Assembly (NCBI RefSeq): GCF_013283365.1
Contig: NZ_WBYM01000003.1
Coordinates: 62,001-126,000 of the forward strand
From: Marinobacterium sp. xm-d-530
Lineage (GTDB): Bacteria; Pseudomonadota; Gammaproteobacteria; Pseudomonadales; Balneatricaceae
Length of the DNA stretch: 64,000 bases
Direction: 5' to 3'
In this document: positions 15,987 to 25,445 of the stretch, one piece after another
How the letters are laid out: every line of letters starts with the position of its first letter
How positions within the stretch are numbered: the first letter of the stretch is position 1
The notes under the pieces: model-generated
Database searches by the model: none
The model's input: the letters and a program-made list of their open reading frames with translations, nothing else
Told to the model about the DNA's origin: nothing
Made by a program: the position numbers and the translations under genes

Positions 15987-18460
15987 GTTCTGCCATCCCC
16001 CGTATTGCAAGGCGTCAGCTGTGGGTCCAACTGCGGACCATTGAGTGGCGAGTATTAATCCTTGCGGCTCTACTCGCTGTGACACTGACCAGCTTTTTAT
16101 CGATCGTCAGTGATCGTTTAGAGAGTGGCCTCCTCAGAGAGAGTGCCTCAGTGCTAGGGGCCGATCTAGTCGTTCGATCCAGTCGACCCATTAATGAACA
16201 ACGCACGGACCTAGCTGAAGAGCTGGGGCTAACCACCACCCGAGTGATTCAATTTCCCACCATGGTCGGTGCTGGTGACAACCTCATCCTAAGCTCAGCC
16301 AAAGTAATCTCTGATCCCTACCCGCTCAGGGGAGAGGTGATTACTGATCCACCTATGCAAGTAGCGGCACCTGAGCCGGGAACCGCATGGGCTGAAGAGC
16401 GCATTATTGATCAACTGGGTCTGTCGATTGGAGATACCCTGCAGTTCGGTTACGCCGATCTAGTGCTTACCGCCAGGTTAAAGCAGTCCCCCGATAGAGG
16501 CAGCGGTTTCAACACACTCAACCCACATCTTCTGGTCAATCAGCAAGATCTTGAGAAGAGCGCGGTACTGGGTCCTGGCTCTAGAGCCGAGTTCCGTCTA
16601 CTGATCAGTGGTGACAATGATCAGCTTAAAACGTACGAGGCACGTCTAAAACCGACGCTGGAGAACCACGAGCGGATACTGTCACTGATCAATGATCAAC
16701 CGGTCACCGGTAACGCTCTCGCTAACGGTCTCTCCTATGTTCGCTTGAGTTCACTGACGACCCTACTGCTTGCATCACTGACCATTCTGTTGGCACTGCG
16801 TCGCTTCGGTCATGCACAGCAGAGTCGCAGCGCGCTCTTCTTAAGTATGGGTCTTACACCCAACGCCTTAGTAAGGCTCTATTTTTGGCAGCTTGGCATA
16901 GCCGCAACCCTTATCGCGGTGATTGGTGGTGTCGCTGGCACTCTTCTCGCTGGCCTAGCCGATATCTGGCTATCCGGTCTGCTTCCACAAGCGCTCCCTA
17001 ACGCGCAGTGGAGTAGTTACTTAATAGGCCCTACGTTGGGGTATGCGATGCTACTTCTACTCGGCATGCCTCCAGCACTGGAGCAGGCCAAGGTGCCCGT
17101 TGCACAGTTACTACGAAGCGACCAGACAAACACGACTCAAAAAGCGAGCTGGGGGCTCTACCTCATCAGTCTGGTACTGCTAAGCGCCGTCTTACTGCTA
17201 TTTTTGGCGGCGCCTGCCGCTGCTGCGGTATTACTGATCATGCTGGGTATCAGCGGCCTACTGTTCGGGTGGTTGGCCCAACTGATTCTGCACAGCCTCG
17301 GGCGTTTTTTAGCTAACCGCCTTGCCCTTGGGCGTTTGCTCATCATGCGTTTGCGCCAGCAACGTAAATGGCACCGATTACAAGCGGGGGTCATGGTTCT
17401 GTTGCTGATGCTGTTAAGCGTTATCTGGGTGGCTCGTCAGGACTTAGTCAAAGAGTGGCAAGCGCAGTTCCCTGAGGACGTGCCGAACTACTTCTTAATC
17501 AATATCCAAGAGTGGCAAAAGCCAGGGGTCGATCAGTTTTTGGCGGATCGCGACATTGATACCGAACTCTATCCCATGATACGCGGGCGATTAGTGGACC
17601 TTAACGATGCACCGATTAGACCTCAGCTCAACGAAGAGCAACTAAAAGATAACTCTCTACGCCGTGAGTTAAACCTGACCTGGCGTCAGCAACCACCGGT
17701 GCATAACCAAATCATCCAAGGTGAGTGGTGGGATTCAGACTCTAGCGAGCATCAGATCTCAATCGAGCGGGACATGCTGGAGGATCTAGGGCTTAAACTG
17801 GGTGACAAGCTCGGCTTTGACGTCGGTGGCCAACCCGTCAGTGGTGTCATCACCAGTGTGCGTGAAGTGAAGTGGGAATCTTTCCAGCCCAACTTCTACG
17901 TCATTTTTTCGCCAGCAGCACTGCAATCTTATCCGGGCACATGGATCACTAGCTTTAAACTGGCCGAGGAGCGCAAAGCACAGGCGAACGAACTGCTTCG
18001 CGAATTCCCGTCGTTAACCTTGATCGACATCGATCAACTGATGAAACAGCTCGCTGGCTGGTTAGAACGACTCGCTGAAAGCTCGGCTTTTGTGTTGATC
18101 ATGACACTGGCGACTGGCCTTATTCTGGTCACTATCACCCTGCTCCAAGCTTTAGAACAGCGTAAAACTGAGGTGGCACTGCTGCAGACATTAGGGGCAA
18201 GAGCGACTGAGACCAAACAGCTTGATCTCTTGGAGTTTGGTCTTTTGGGTCTAGTGTGTGGCTCACTCGCTGTGTTCAGTGCAGAGATCACCTTGGCAGC
18301 CATGAATCAGTTTTTGTTGAAGATACCGCTCTCTGCTCACTGGGAGCTGTGGTTCACTCTGCCAATACTGGCCAGTTTCGCGTTTATTGCGATAGCCAGT
18401 CTGCTGCGTGCTCCACTTAAGATAGAGCAGTGCTATGCCATTCTTAAATCCCATGGGTAA
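15983..18460 (+). CDS. ybbP: FtsX-family ABC permease YbbP
   Basis: 825 residues with an N-terminal membrane helix (about 23-45), a large extracytoplasmic domain, a cluster of central helices (about 255-480), a second periplasmic domain, and three C-terminal helices around 700-820. This duplicated FtsX arrangement is typical of YbbP. It pairs with YbbA through a 4-nt ATGA overlap. It is thought to be a lipid or lipoprotein handling mechanotransmission permease rather than a classic importer; the substrate is not known. Confidence 0.92.
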   Translation: MSSAIPRIARRQLWVQLRTIEWRVLILAALLAVTLTSFLSIVSDRLESGLLRESASVLGADLVVRSSRPINEQRTDLAEELGLTTTRVIQFPTMVGAGDNLILSSAKVISDPYPLRGEVITDPPMQVAAPEPGTAWAEERIIDQLGLSIGDTLQFGYADLVLTARLKQSPDRGSGFNTLNPHLLVNQQDLEKSAVLGPGSRAEFRLLISGDNDQLKTYEARLKPTLENHERILSLINDQPVTGNALANGLSYVRLSSLTTLLLASLTILLALRRFGHAQQSRSALFLSMGLTPNALVRLYFWQLGIAATLIAVIGGVAGTLLAGLADIWLSGLLPQALPNAQWSSYLIGPTLGYAMLLLLGMPPALEQAKVPVAQLLRSDQTNTTQKASWGLYLISLVLLSAVLLLFLAAPAAAAVLLIMLGISGLLFGWLAQLILHSLGRFLANRLALGRLLIMRLRQQRKWHRLQAGVMVLLLMLLSVIWVARQDLVKEWQAQFPEDVPNYFLINIQEWQKPGVDQFLADRDIDTELYPMIRGRLVDLNDAPIRPQLNEEQLKDNSLRRELNLTWRQQPPVHNQIIQGEWWDSDSSEHQISIERDMLEDLGLKLGDKLGFDVGGQPVSGVITSVREVKWESFQPNFYVIFSPAALQSYPGTWITSFKLAEERKAQANELLREFPSLTLIDIDQLMKQLAGWLERLAESSAFVLIMTLATGLILVTITLLQALEQRKTEVALLQTLGARATETKQLDLLEFGLLGLVCGSLAVFSAEITLAAMNQFLLKIPLSAHWELWFTLPILASFAFIAIASLLRAPLKIEQCYAILKSHG

Positions 18461-18529
18461 AACTACGGCTAATTCCACTATTGGAGTAGTGTTATTTTTG
18501 ATCAAAGATGTGTAGAATTCGCTCAAATT

Positions 18530-18543
18530 TTGATCTAAATCAA
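18530..18543 (+). promoter_or_regulatory. perfect FNR/ANR box upstream of the 40-residue gene
   Basis: TTGATCTAAATCAA matches the FNR/ANR consensus TTGAT-N4-ATCAA at every defined position. It lies 22 nt before the start codon at 18565. A further palindrome TTTGATCAAA is at 18497-18506 and a TAGAAT -10-like hexamer at 18513-18518. If that hexamer is used, the box lies at or just after the transcription start, which would favour repression by FNR. An activating position (-41.5) would put the start inside the gene. Confidence 0.65.
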
Positions 18544-18564
18544 CAAATTTGAGGGTTTAAAACC

Positions 18565-18687
18565 ATGGCACACGACGAAAACTTCCGTGACAATTCTGGC
18601 TGGGGCTGGATCGCAATCAACCTAGTTGCTCTTGCTTGGATCACTATGCCAGTCAGCATCGCATTGACTCAGGTTGTTCAGTGGTAA
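18565..18687 (+). CDS. 40-residue single-pass membrane protein, FNR-box linked, unknown family
   Basis: ATG to TAA, 41 codons. The N-terminus is short and charged (MAHDENFRDNSGWGW), followed by a hydrophobic stretch from about residue 16 to 38 (IAINLVALAWITMPVSIALT), and the protein ends QVVQW. A GAGGG lies 9 nt before the ATG. Codons are those of well-expressed genes here (AAC, GAA, GTT, CTA), a textbook terminator follows 14 nt after the stop, and a perfect FNR/ANR box precedes it. The gene has its own transcription unit between ybbP and the convergent rpiA. I do not recognise it; it is not CydX, CcoQ or NapE-like by eye. Oxygen-responsive small respiratory-complex subunits have this build, which is only an analogy. 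Confidence 0.75.
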   Translation: MAHDENFRDNSGWGWIAINLVALAWITMPVSIALTQVVQW

Positions 18688-18701
18688 GCCACTCAACCAA
18701 C

Positions 18702-18731
18702 AAAAAAGGAGCCTAATGGCTCCTTTTTTTT
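18702..18731 (+). terminator. terminator after the 40-residue gene
   Basis: AAAAAAGGAGCC and GGCTCCTTTTTT pair around a TAAT loop, with eight Ts following the stem. It is symmetric enough to serve rpiA on the other strand as well. Confidence 0.95.
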
Positions 18732-18748
18732 GGCTGTACTTTTCCGAC

Positions 18749-19420
18749 TTAGACAGTCAGTGTCTCAACACCCTCTGGCGTTGCCATCAGAACAATATCT
18801 GCAGGACGAAGCGCAAACAGACCATTGGTGACAACACCCACCAAGTCGTTCAACTCTCGCTCTAGCCCTTTTGGATTGAGGATCTCCATATCGTGGACAT
18901 CCAAGATGATGTTGCCATTATCGGTTACAAAGCCCTGGCGGTATTCAGGCTGAACACCCAGCTTCGCTAACTCGCGAGCTACGTAAGAACGAGCCATCGG
19001 AATTACCTCTACCGGCAGAGGGAAAGCACCCAATACATCCACCTGTTTAGTCTGGTCGACAATGCAGACAAACTCTTTGGATGCTGCTGCGACAATCTTC
19101 TCGCGAGTCAACGCACCACCACCACCTTTGACTAGGTTTAGGTGTGGATCGAACTCATCGGCGCCATCGACGTAGACCTCAATGCCTGAGACTGAGTTCA
19201 AATCAACCACTTCAATGCCATGTGCGCGCAGACGCTCGGCAGAAGCTTCCGAGCTCGCCACGGCCGATTCAAATGCACCTTTGTGTGCTGCCAATGCATC
19301 AATAAAGCAGTTAGCCGTAGAGCCGGTTCCGATACCAATCACCGAATCCGCTTTTAATTTTGGCAGTACATAATCCAGTGCCGCTTGTGCGACAGCCTGT
19401 TTCATTTCGTCTTGAGTCAT
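18749..19420 (-). CDS. rpiA: ribose-5-phosphate isomerase A
   Basis: 223 residues from the ATG at 19420, whose [18 protein letters not shown] start aligns with E. coli RpiA. It interconverts ribose-5-phosphate and ribulose-5-phosphate in the pentose phosphate pathway. Conserved segments are [15 protein letters not shown] (phosphate loop), DGADEFD and [14 protein letters not shown] with the catalytic Asp/Glu/Lys group. It diverges from ilvA, as in pseudomonads. It is a useful partner for the pentitol locus 20 kb away, since both feed pentose phosphates. Confidence 0.97.
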   Translation of the reverse strand: MTQDEMKQAVAQAALDYVLPKLKADSVIGIGTGSTANCFIDALAAHKGAFESAVASSEASAERLRAHGIEVVDLNSVSGIEVYVDGADEFDPHLNLVKGGGGALTREKIVAAASKEFVCIVDQTKQVDVLGAFPLPVEVIPMARSYVARELAKLGVQPEYRQGFVTDNGNIILDVHDMEILNPKGLERELNDLVGVVTNGLFALRPADIVLMATPEGVETLTV

Positions 19421-19547
19421 CAATCCATCTCTAAACAGTCAATTTTTGGGTGTTTTAGCAGCCATTTGCCTGGCTATCTAGACGCAATAGCAGTGAGTCT
19501 ATACCATTTGCATCCATATTTCTTAAGCAAAACAGCTCTTGATCACT

Positions 19548-21062
19548 ATGCAGCGATACATACGAAAAATTCTTGAAGCGCGTGTTTATGACGTAGCCGT
19601 CGAAACCGCACTGGATGACGCACCCGGTTTGTCCGAGCGCACAGGTAACAAAGTCCTACTAAAACGTGAGGATGAACAACCTGTCTACTCGTTCAAAATT
19701 CGTGGTGCCTACAACCGTATGGCTCAGCTGACCGATGAAGAGAAGGCGCGCGGTGTTATTACTGCATCCGCCGGCAACCATGCTCAAGGCGTTGCAAATG
19801 CGGCTAAGTACCTTGGTATCAAAGCGACCATTGTCATGCCCAAAACCACGCCAGACGTGAAAGTCACCAACGTGCGTCGCTTGGGCGGAAAAGCGGTTCT
19901 GCACGGTGATGCCTTTGACGATGCGCGCCAGCATGCTGCAAAACTGGAGCAAGAGAAAGGCTTAACGTACATCCCGCCCTACGATGATCCCGATGTCATT
20001 GCAGGACAGGGTACCGTTGCGATGGAGATGTTGCGCCAGCATACTGGCCCCATCGAGGCTATCTTTGTACCGGTCGGCGGTGGCGGCTTGATTGCCGGTG
20101 TTGCTGCTTACGTTAAATACCTTCGTCCCGAGACCAAGATCATTGGCGTTGAATCGGATGAGTCCGCGTGTCTTGCACTGGCTATGGAGAAGGGTCGTCG
20201 TGCCACACTGCCACAAGTTGGCATCTTTGCGGACGGTGTCGCCGTAGCTCAGATCGGTAAGCACACTTGGGAAATCTGTAAAGATCATGTCGATGAAGTG
20301 ATCACCGTCAGCGTGGATGAGATCTGTGCGGCCATTAAAGATATCTTTGACGATACCCGTGCGGTGTCAGAACCCGCAGGTGCCCTAGCGGTTGCCGGCC
20401 TCAAACGCTATGTCGAGCGCGAGCAGTGCACCGGCAAAAATCTAATCGCCATCAACTCAGGGGCCAACGTAAACTTTGATCGTCTGCGTCATGTTGCTGA
20501 GCGTTCAGAGATCGGTGAAAAACGTGAGTTATTAATAGCGGCCAAAATCCCAGAGCGACCAGGTGCCTTTAAGCAGTTCTGTAAAACGCTGGGGAATCGC
20601 AACATCACTGAGTTCAACTACCGCTATAGCGACAGCGATGCGGCCGTGGTGTTTGCCGGTGTTCAAATCCGAAAAAACAACGATGGTCGCGAAGAGTTAC
20701 TGGCCGAACTTAACGACGCATTAGATGAAGTGACAGACCTTACCGATAACGAGGTGGCAAAAAGTCATATTCGCTATATGGTTGGCGGTCACAAGCCTGA
20801 TGCCTGTGGTGACGAAGCGCTCTTCCGCTTTGAATTTCCAGAGCGTCCAGGCGCGTTGATGAAGTTCCTAAATACTCTGGGTGGGCGTTGGAATATCTCA
20901 ATGTTCCACTACCGCAACCACGGCGCTGCCTATGGACGCGTTTTAGTGGGTATGGAAGTGCCTAAGAAAGAGCGTTCTGAAGTGCGTAAGTATTTAGACG
21001 AGTTGGGCTACACCTGGTTTGAAGAGACCACCAACCCAGCCTACCAGCTCTTCCTAGGTTAA
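19548..21062 (+). CDS. ilvA: threonine dehydratase, biosynthetic
   Basis: 504 residues from the ATG at 19548; the TTG at 19539 is less likely. It is a PLP enzyme that deaminates threonine to 2-oxobutyrate, the first step to isoleucine. The PLP lysine is in PVYSFKIRGAYN (about residue 54), the phosphate-binding glycine loop is VGGGGLIAG (about 183), and SAGNHAQGVA is intact. Two C-terminal ACT-like regulatory domains (about 325-500) identify the allosteric, isoleucine-inhibited biosynthetic form rather than catabolic TdcB. Confidence 0.96.
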   Translation: MQRYIRKILEARVYDVAVETALDDAPGLSERTGNKVLLKREDEQPVYSFKIRGAYNRMAQLTDEEKARGVITASAGNHAQGVANAAKYLGIKATIVMPKTTPDVKVTNVRRLGGKAVLHGDAFDDARQHAAKLEQEKGLTYIPPYDDPDVIAGQGTVAMEMLRQHTGPIEAIFVPVGGGGLIAGVAAYVKYLRPETKIIGVESDESACLALAMEKGRRATLPQVGIFADGVAVAQIGKHTWEICKDHVDEVITVSVDEICAAIKDIFDDTRAVSEPAGALAVAGLKRYVEREQCTGKNLIAINSGANVNFDRLRHVAERSEIGEKRELLIAAKIPERPGAFKQFCKTLGNRNITEFNYRYSDSDAAVVFAGVQIRKNNDGREELLAELNDALDEVTDLTDNEVAKSHIRYMVGGHKPDACGDEALFRFEFPERPGALMKFLNTLGGRWNISMFHYRNHGAAYGRVLVGMEVPKKERSEVRKYLDELGYTWFEETTNPAYQLFLG

Positions 21063-21072
21063 CCGAAAAACA

Positions 21073-21582
21073 TCAGTGGTGTTCTGGGGTCTCGGGTGAG
21101 ACGTCGAACACCTCTTTAGTTAGCGCTTTCATTCCGTATACCAGCAACGAAATAGTTCCCCAGGTCAGACCCAGTAGGACACCAGCATCGACAATGCCGC
21201 GCCAAGGTTGCGGGATAGAGTGCACCACAATGATCAACACAATGATAAATGTGGTCAGTGAATAGCTGACGATTTTGCGCTTCTTAGTGGTATGGAAGAA
21301 CCCCATGCAAAAGAGCGGTGCGAGTACCAAACGCGCAGGCGTCACATGGTGACGAAGGTAGCGAGCTCGCGCTGCTGCACGAGGTGAAAAGTTTTGCTGG
21401 AAGCCTCGATATCCCTCTGCAAATCCCATAAAAACCAACGAGAAAGCCAGTGCCACCCAATGGCCAAAACTCAATTCAGCAAACGGAAGTTCCAAAGCCA
21501 TGGGGGCTAAGCGATAGATTGCACTGCTCAACAGAGCAACAACGCCAACAATACCCCAAACAGCTGCAATTGAACCCAACAT
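21073..21582 (-). CDS. integral membrane protein of unknown function
   Basis: 169 residues from the ATG at 21582; an open TTG at 21642 adds a polar stretch and is less likely. There are four or five hydrophobic segments (about 3-20, 35-52, 95-110, 120-137, 145-160), with a basic loop rich in Arg/His between the second and third (SPRAAARARYLRHHV). I recall similar conserved hypothetical proteins in marine gammaproteobacteria but no function. It is convergent with ilvA and ends 69 nt before dctD on the same strand. Confidence 0.65.
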   Translation of the reverse strand: MLGSIAAVWGIVGVVALLSSAIYRLAPMALELPFAELSFGHWVALAFSLVFMGFAEGYRGFQQNFSPRAAARARYLRHHVTPARLVLAPLFCMGFFHTTKKRKIVSYSLTTFIIVLIIVVHSIPQPWRGIVDAGVLLGLTWGTISLLVYGMKALTKEVFDVSPETPEHH

Positions 21583-21651
21583 AGAGAGTCGCCTTATATT
21601 CAAACAAGCGGGCAAGTATAACGAATAGTCAGGTCCTGACAACCGGGTGCG

Positions 21652-23013
21652 TTATTTGTAGTCCGCTTTATCAAGACCGTACTTACGCATTTTGTCAGAG
21701 AGGGTTTTTCTGGGTAGACCTAAGGCCGCCAGCGTCTCTTTGATTGAGCCAGCATGACGCGCCAATTCGGTTTGAATCAACGTTTTCTCAAAGTACTCAA
21801 CGCGATCAGGCAAGCTCATTACGGTGTTCTGATTACTCTCCAACTCGCCCGCTTCCCCGCAATTGAGCTCACCGAGTAGCACAAAACGCTCCGCCACATT
21901 GCGCAGTTCGCGCACGTTACCTGGCCAATCATAGGCGACAAGTTGCTGAATCTGCTCCGGTGTTAGCGGTTCGACTTCACGGCCAAACTGACCTGAGGCG
22001 ACCAGAGCAAAGTGTTTAAACAGCAGTGGAATATCCTCACGCCGTTCCCGTAAGGCGGGTAGATCGACTCGAACGACATTGAGTCGATAGTAGAGATCCT
22101 CTCGGAAATCGCCCTGGTCGGCAGCCTCACGCAGGTCCACTTTAGAGGCGGCGATGACTCTTAAGTCCAGTGAAATAGGGTCGTTCGAACCTAAACGCTC
22201 AATGACACGCTCCTCCAACACACGCAGCAGTTTAACCTGCAAAGAGATCGACATGCTTTCGATCTCGTCTAAGAACAGTGTTCCACCTTGAGCATGCTCT
22301 AACTTACCAATTCGACGACTTTTGGCATCGGTAAAGGCGCCCGCCTCATGACCAAACAGTTCACTCTCAATCAGGTTTTCAGGAACCGCCCCACAGTTAA
22401 TGGCGACAAAGTTGGCCCCGCGACGGCTGCTGTTTTCATGGATATAGCGAGCTAGCAGATCTTTACCCGCTCCGGTCTCACCGTGAATCAAAATATCCGC
22501 AGGGGTATCAGCAACCGCTCGAACAATATTACGCAGCTGTTGAATGCGCGGACTGGCGCCAATTAAACGAGGGCCTGCCGCGTTGTGAGTGGCTAGTTCC
22601 TCTTTAAGCGCTCGGTTTTCGAGAGTTAACGAGCGCTTTTCGATCGCACGACGTACGACATCAATCAGCAGCTCAGAGGCAAAGGGTTTTTCAATGAAAT
22701 CGTAGGCGCCATCACGGATCGCCGTTACCGCCATAGAGATGTCGCCATGACCGGTAATAATGATGACCGGAATATCAGAATCGATGGCTTTGATCTTAGC
22801 CTGTAGCTCTAAACCGGTCATACCCGGCATGTTGATATCGGTGACGACAATCCCCGACCAACCTGAACTGATGATACCCAACGCCTTTTCAGCACGATCA
22901 CAGGTCACCACAGAGTAACCTTCAAGCTCCAGCGTTTGCCCAGCCGAATCCAAGATGTAGGCGTCATCATCTACCAGTAATACTTGAATCTCGTCAGCTC
23001 TAGACTCTGTCAC
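21652..23013 (-). CDS. dctD: sigma-54-dependent response regulator, DctD type
   Basis: 453 residues. An N-terminal receiver domain has its phospho-acceptor Asp in VVTDINMPG. A central AAA+ domain has Walker A GETGAGKDLLARYIH, the sigma-54 contact loop GAFTDA and Walker B GGTLFLDEIE. A C-terminal Fis-type helix-turn-helix is at about 410-450. Once phosphorylated it activates sigma-54 promoters, classically for C4-dicarboxylate transport. The GTG start at 23013 overlaps the original kinase-gene stop (GTGA), so the two were translationally coupled. No dctPQM transporter lies nearby, so the target is elsewhere and the name follows the architecture. Confidence 0.85.
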   Translation of the reverse strand: MTESRADEIQVLLVDDDAYILDSAGQTLELEGYSVVTCDRAEKALGIISSGWSGIVVTDINMPGMTGLELQAKIKAIDSDIPVIIITGHGDISMAVTAIRDGAYDFIEKPFASELLIDVVRRAIEKRSLTLENRALKEELATHNAAGPRLIGASPRIQQLRNIVRAVADTPADILIHGETGAGKDLLARYIHENSSRRGANFVAINCGAVPENLIESELFGHEAGAFTDAKSRRIGKLEHAQGGTLFLDEIESMSISLQVKLLRVLEERVIERLGSNDPISLDLRVIAASKVDLREAADQGDFREDLYYRLNVVRVDLPALRERREDIPLLFKHFALVASGQFGREVEPLTPEQIQQLVAYDWPGNVRELRNVAERFVLLGELNCGEAGELESNQNTVMSLPDRVEYFEKTLIQTELARHAGSIKETLAALGLPRKTLSDKMRKYGLDKADYK

Positions 23014-25280
23014 TCGGACTCCTTAGTTGCTTGTGCACTGGGTGGTTGAGCCCTATTTAGAAGAATACGAAACTCGGCGCCACCCTCGGGTAAGTTGTGG
23101 GCGCTAAGCATACCACCAAGCTACTCGACAATCCGCTGCGAAATAGAGAGACCAAGCCCCAAACCAAGCCCCTGCTCTTTTGTGGTAAAAAATGGTGTAA
23201 AGATCTGCTCTAACGCCTCATCACTTAAACCGGGTCCGGTATCGCATACAGAGATGGCGATCTGCTCCCCGAGAAACTCTGTACGAACCTGAATCTGCTT
23301 ATCTTCACTCTGCTCCATCGCTTGAGCAGCGTTGTTGATCAGATTCACCATCACCTGCTCCATACGCAGAAGATCCGCTTTCAACCAAATTTGATCCGAG
23401 TTATCGGGCCAGGTGATCTCAACATTTTGACGCTCTAACTGCCCGTAAAGGATAGACATAGCCCCATCGCGCAGATCACGCAGCGACACACTACTCTGTT
23501 GCGGATCTTGCTTACGCGAGAACTCTTTCAGGGGGTGCAGTATGTTGGCCATTCGCTGCGTCAGATTGGCAATCTGCTGCAGATTGCTCGTGACTCGTTC
23601 TGCATTATTCAGTGTCTGAAACTTCAAGGCGTTATCGGCGTAATTGCGAATTGCCGTCAGTGGTTGATTCAACTCGTGGTTTATACCGGCTGACATCTGA
23701 CCAATGGTCGCCAACTTAGCCGCCTGTACCAACTCGTTCTGAGTTAACTGGTGATTTTCGATCTCGGACAATAGCTTTTTGTTGGCGGCCTGAAGGTCCT
23801 GAGTACGCTCTGCAACACGACGTTCAAGCTCATTTTGTGCACGCTGTAAGGCCTGTAAATGCTCGCGACGTTCGGTGATATCAACCAAGGTGACAATCAG
23901 GTGATAACGGCCACTCTGCTCCATGTTACTGAGGGTCAGTTCAACCGGGATAACGCTACCATTAGCGTTGAGGCAATCCACCTCCAGCTTCAGATGCTGT
24001 TCACGGGTTGCGACCTCTAACTCAATATAGCGCTTCAGTAGTAACTGATCCTGCGGCGACAGTAGCTCATGAAACGGCTTGCCGATGATCTGATCCAAGC
24101 GATACCCCAGCAGTCTCTCCAGCACCGGATTAAAGTACTCAATCTTACCTTCTGTATCGATCAGAGAGAGGCCAACCTGAGTATTATTAATCACGCCTTC
24201 AATGCGCGCTTCCTGCTCTTTTCGAACTCGGCTTTCACGCTCAGTATAGCGCTGACGCTCAATGCGAATGCGGCGTCGCTGAAAGGCCACAAGACTGGCC
24301 AGAACGATCAACACACCCAGTATCGTGGTAATCAACTGCACCACCAATACGCGATCTTCAACCGTTTGCAGATTGGCGAGATGGCGAACGGTCAGACCAG
24401 TGTTAGAGATCTGGTCCGCCAACAGCAGATACTGTCGTGTGTCGAGCTCGGCCGATGCTGCAGGGTTGTCACTCTCATTGCGCAGCACAGTAATGATCTC
24501 AAACTGCTCATCCTCCACACTGCGTTTAGCAATATTCAAAGAATTAAGCGGCTGATCACCGTATCGAAGACTTTCGGCTATCCGCTTCATCTGCTCATCT
24601 GACAGCGGGCTGAGTGTCTTAAACATCCAATCTGGCTCGGTACTGATAACGATAACGCCATCCTCATCTGACACCATCACTTCGGTGGCCGGGTTGTTCC
24701 AGCGCTCTTCGATCTGATCCAAGTCGATCTTAACGACGACAACCCCAATGATTTCACCATTGCGGTGCATCGGGTGACTGAAGTAGTAGCCCCGTTTATT
24801 CGTCGTACTGCCCAAAGCAAAATAGCGCCCCGACTGCCCTTTCATGGCATCGGTGAAATAGGGCCTAAATGAGAAGTTCCGCCCAATAAAACTGGTCTCT
24901 TTAAACCAGTTGCTGGAGGCTCTGGTGTAGCCCGCACTGTCCATCACATAGATATCCAATGCATTGACCAGATCAACGGCTCGTTGCAGATAGAGATTCG
25001 CCTGCCCAACACGCTCCTCTTCGGCGCCAGTGACCGCATCAGCCAGTAATTCATGATCGGCTAACAGTTCGGGCAAGCTACGAAAACGATCCAGTCTCTG
25101 CTCCACTGACACTCGGTAACGATCAAGCTCACTGGAGGCCTGCTGATGCAGCTCCTCTAATGCCTGTTGATGGGTAATCAGGGTCAAGTAGATCAAAGAG
25201 ACGACAAACAGCGTAAGCACACCTAGAATCACTTCGGGTCGGAAAGGTAAGAACTGTTTGGGCGTATAACGCTCGGGCAT
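23010..25280 (-). pseudogene. dctB: DctB-type sensor histidine kinase with in-frame amber codon near the 3' end
   Basis: From the ATG at 25280 the frame runs 719 codons to a TAG at 23123-23121. It then stays open for 36 more codons that complete a normal HATPase end (LGGMLSAHNLPEGGAEFRI...) and stop with TGA at 23012-23010, overlapping the dctD start. The order is membrane helix (about 14-36), periplasmic double-Cache sensor, second helix (about 310-335), PAS domain, HisKA (H in AGINHELNQPL), N box NLINNAAQAM, G1 DTGPGLSD, F box FTPFF and G2 LGLGLGLS. A TCG or CAG sense codon is usual where TAG lies. The truncated product keeps all nucleotide-binding boxes but loses the last strand and helix, so activity is uncertain. 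Confidence 0.8.
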
Positions 25281-25408
25281 CGACTATCCTGTATAGGCGT
25301 TTTAAATAAACAGATATCGATTTTTCCACCTTGCAGGGCATCCCTCAACCCCGATGTTGAATATGAAATTAAATCGTCTGCAATCCTCGTGGTTTCTGAA
25401 GGCTCTCT

Positions 25409-25416
25409 GATATACT
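25409..25416 (+). promoter_or_regulatory. candidate extended -10 promoter of gshA
   Basis: TGATATACT (TG-n-TATACT) lies 30 nt before the GTG start, with no clear -35 hexamer. It is the only promoter-like element seen in the 165-nt gap between dctB and gshA. Confidence 0.4.
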
Positions 25417-25445
25417 TCGCCAACCAAGAGTAAGGAAGCTTCAAG

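Noticed and set aside
23121-23123. Pyrrolysine or selenocysteine readthrough at the dctB TAG
   Set aside because: UAG is not a selenocysteine codon and pyrrolysine is not expected in this lineage; mutation or sequencing error is simpler.
24069-24602. 177-codon plus-strand ORF
   Set aside because: It is antisense inside dctB, which has clear domain structure on the other strand.
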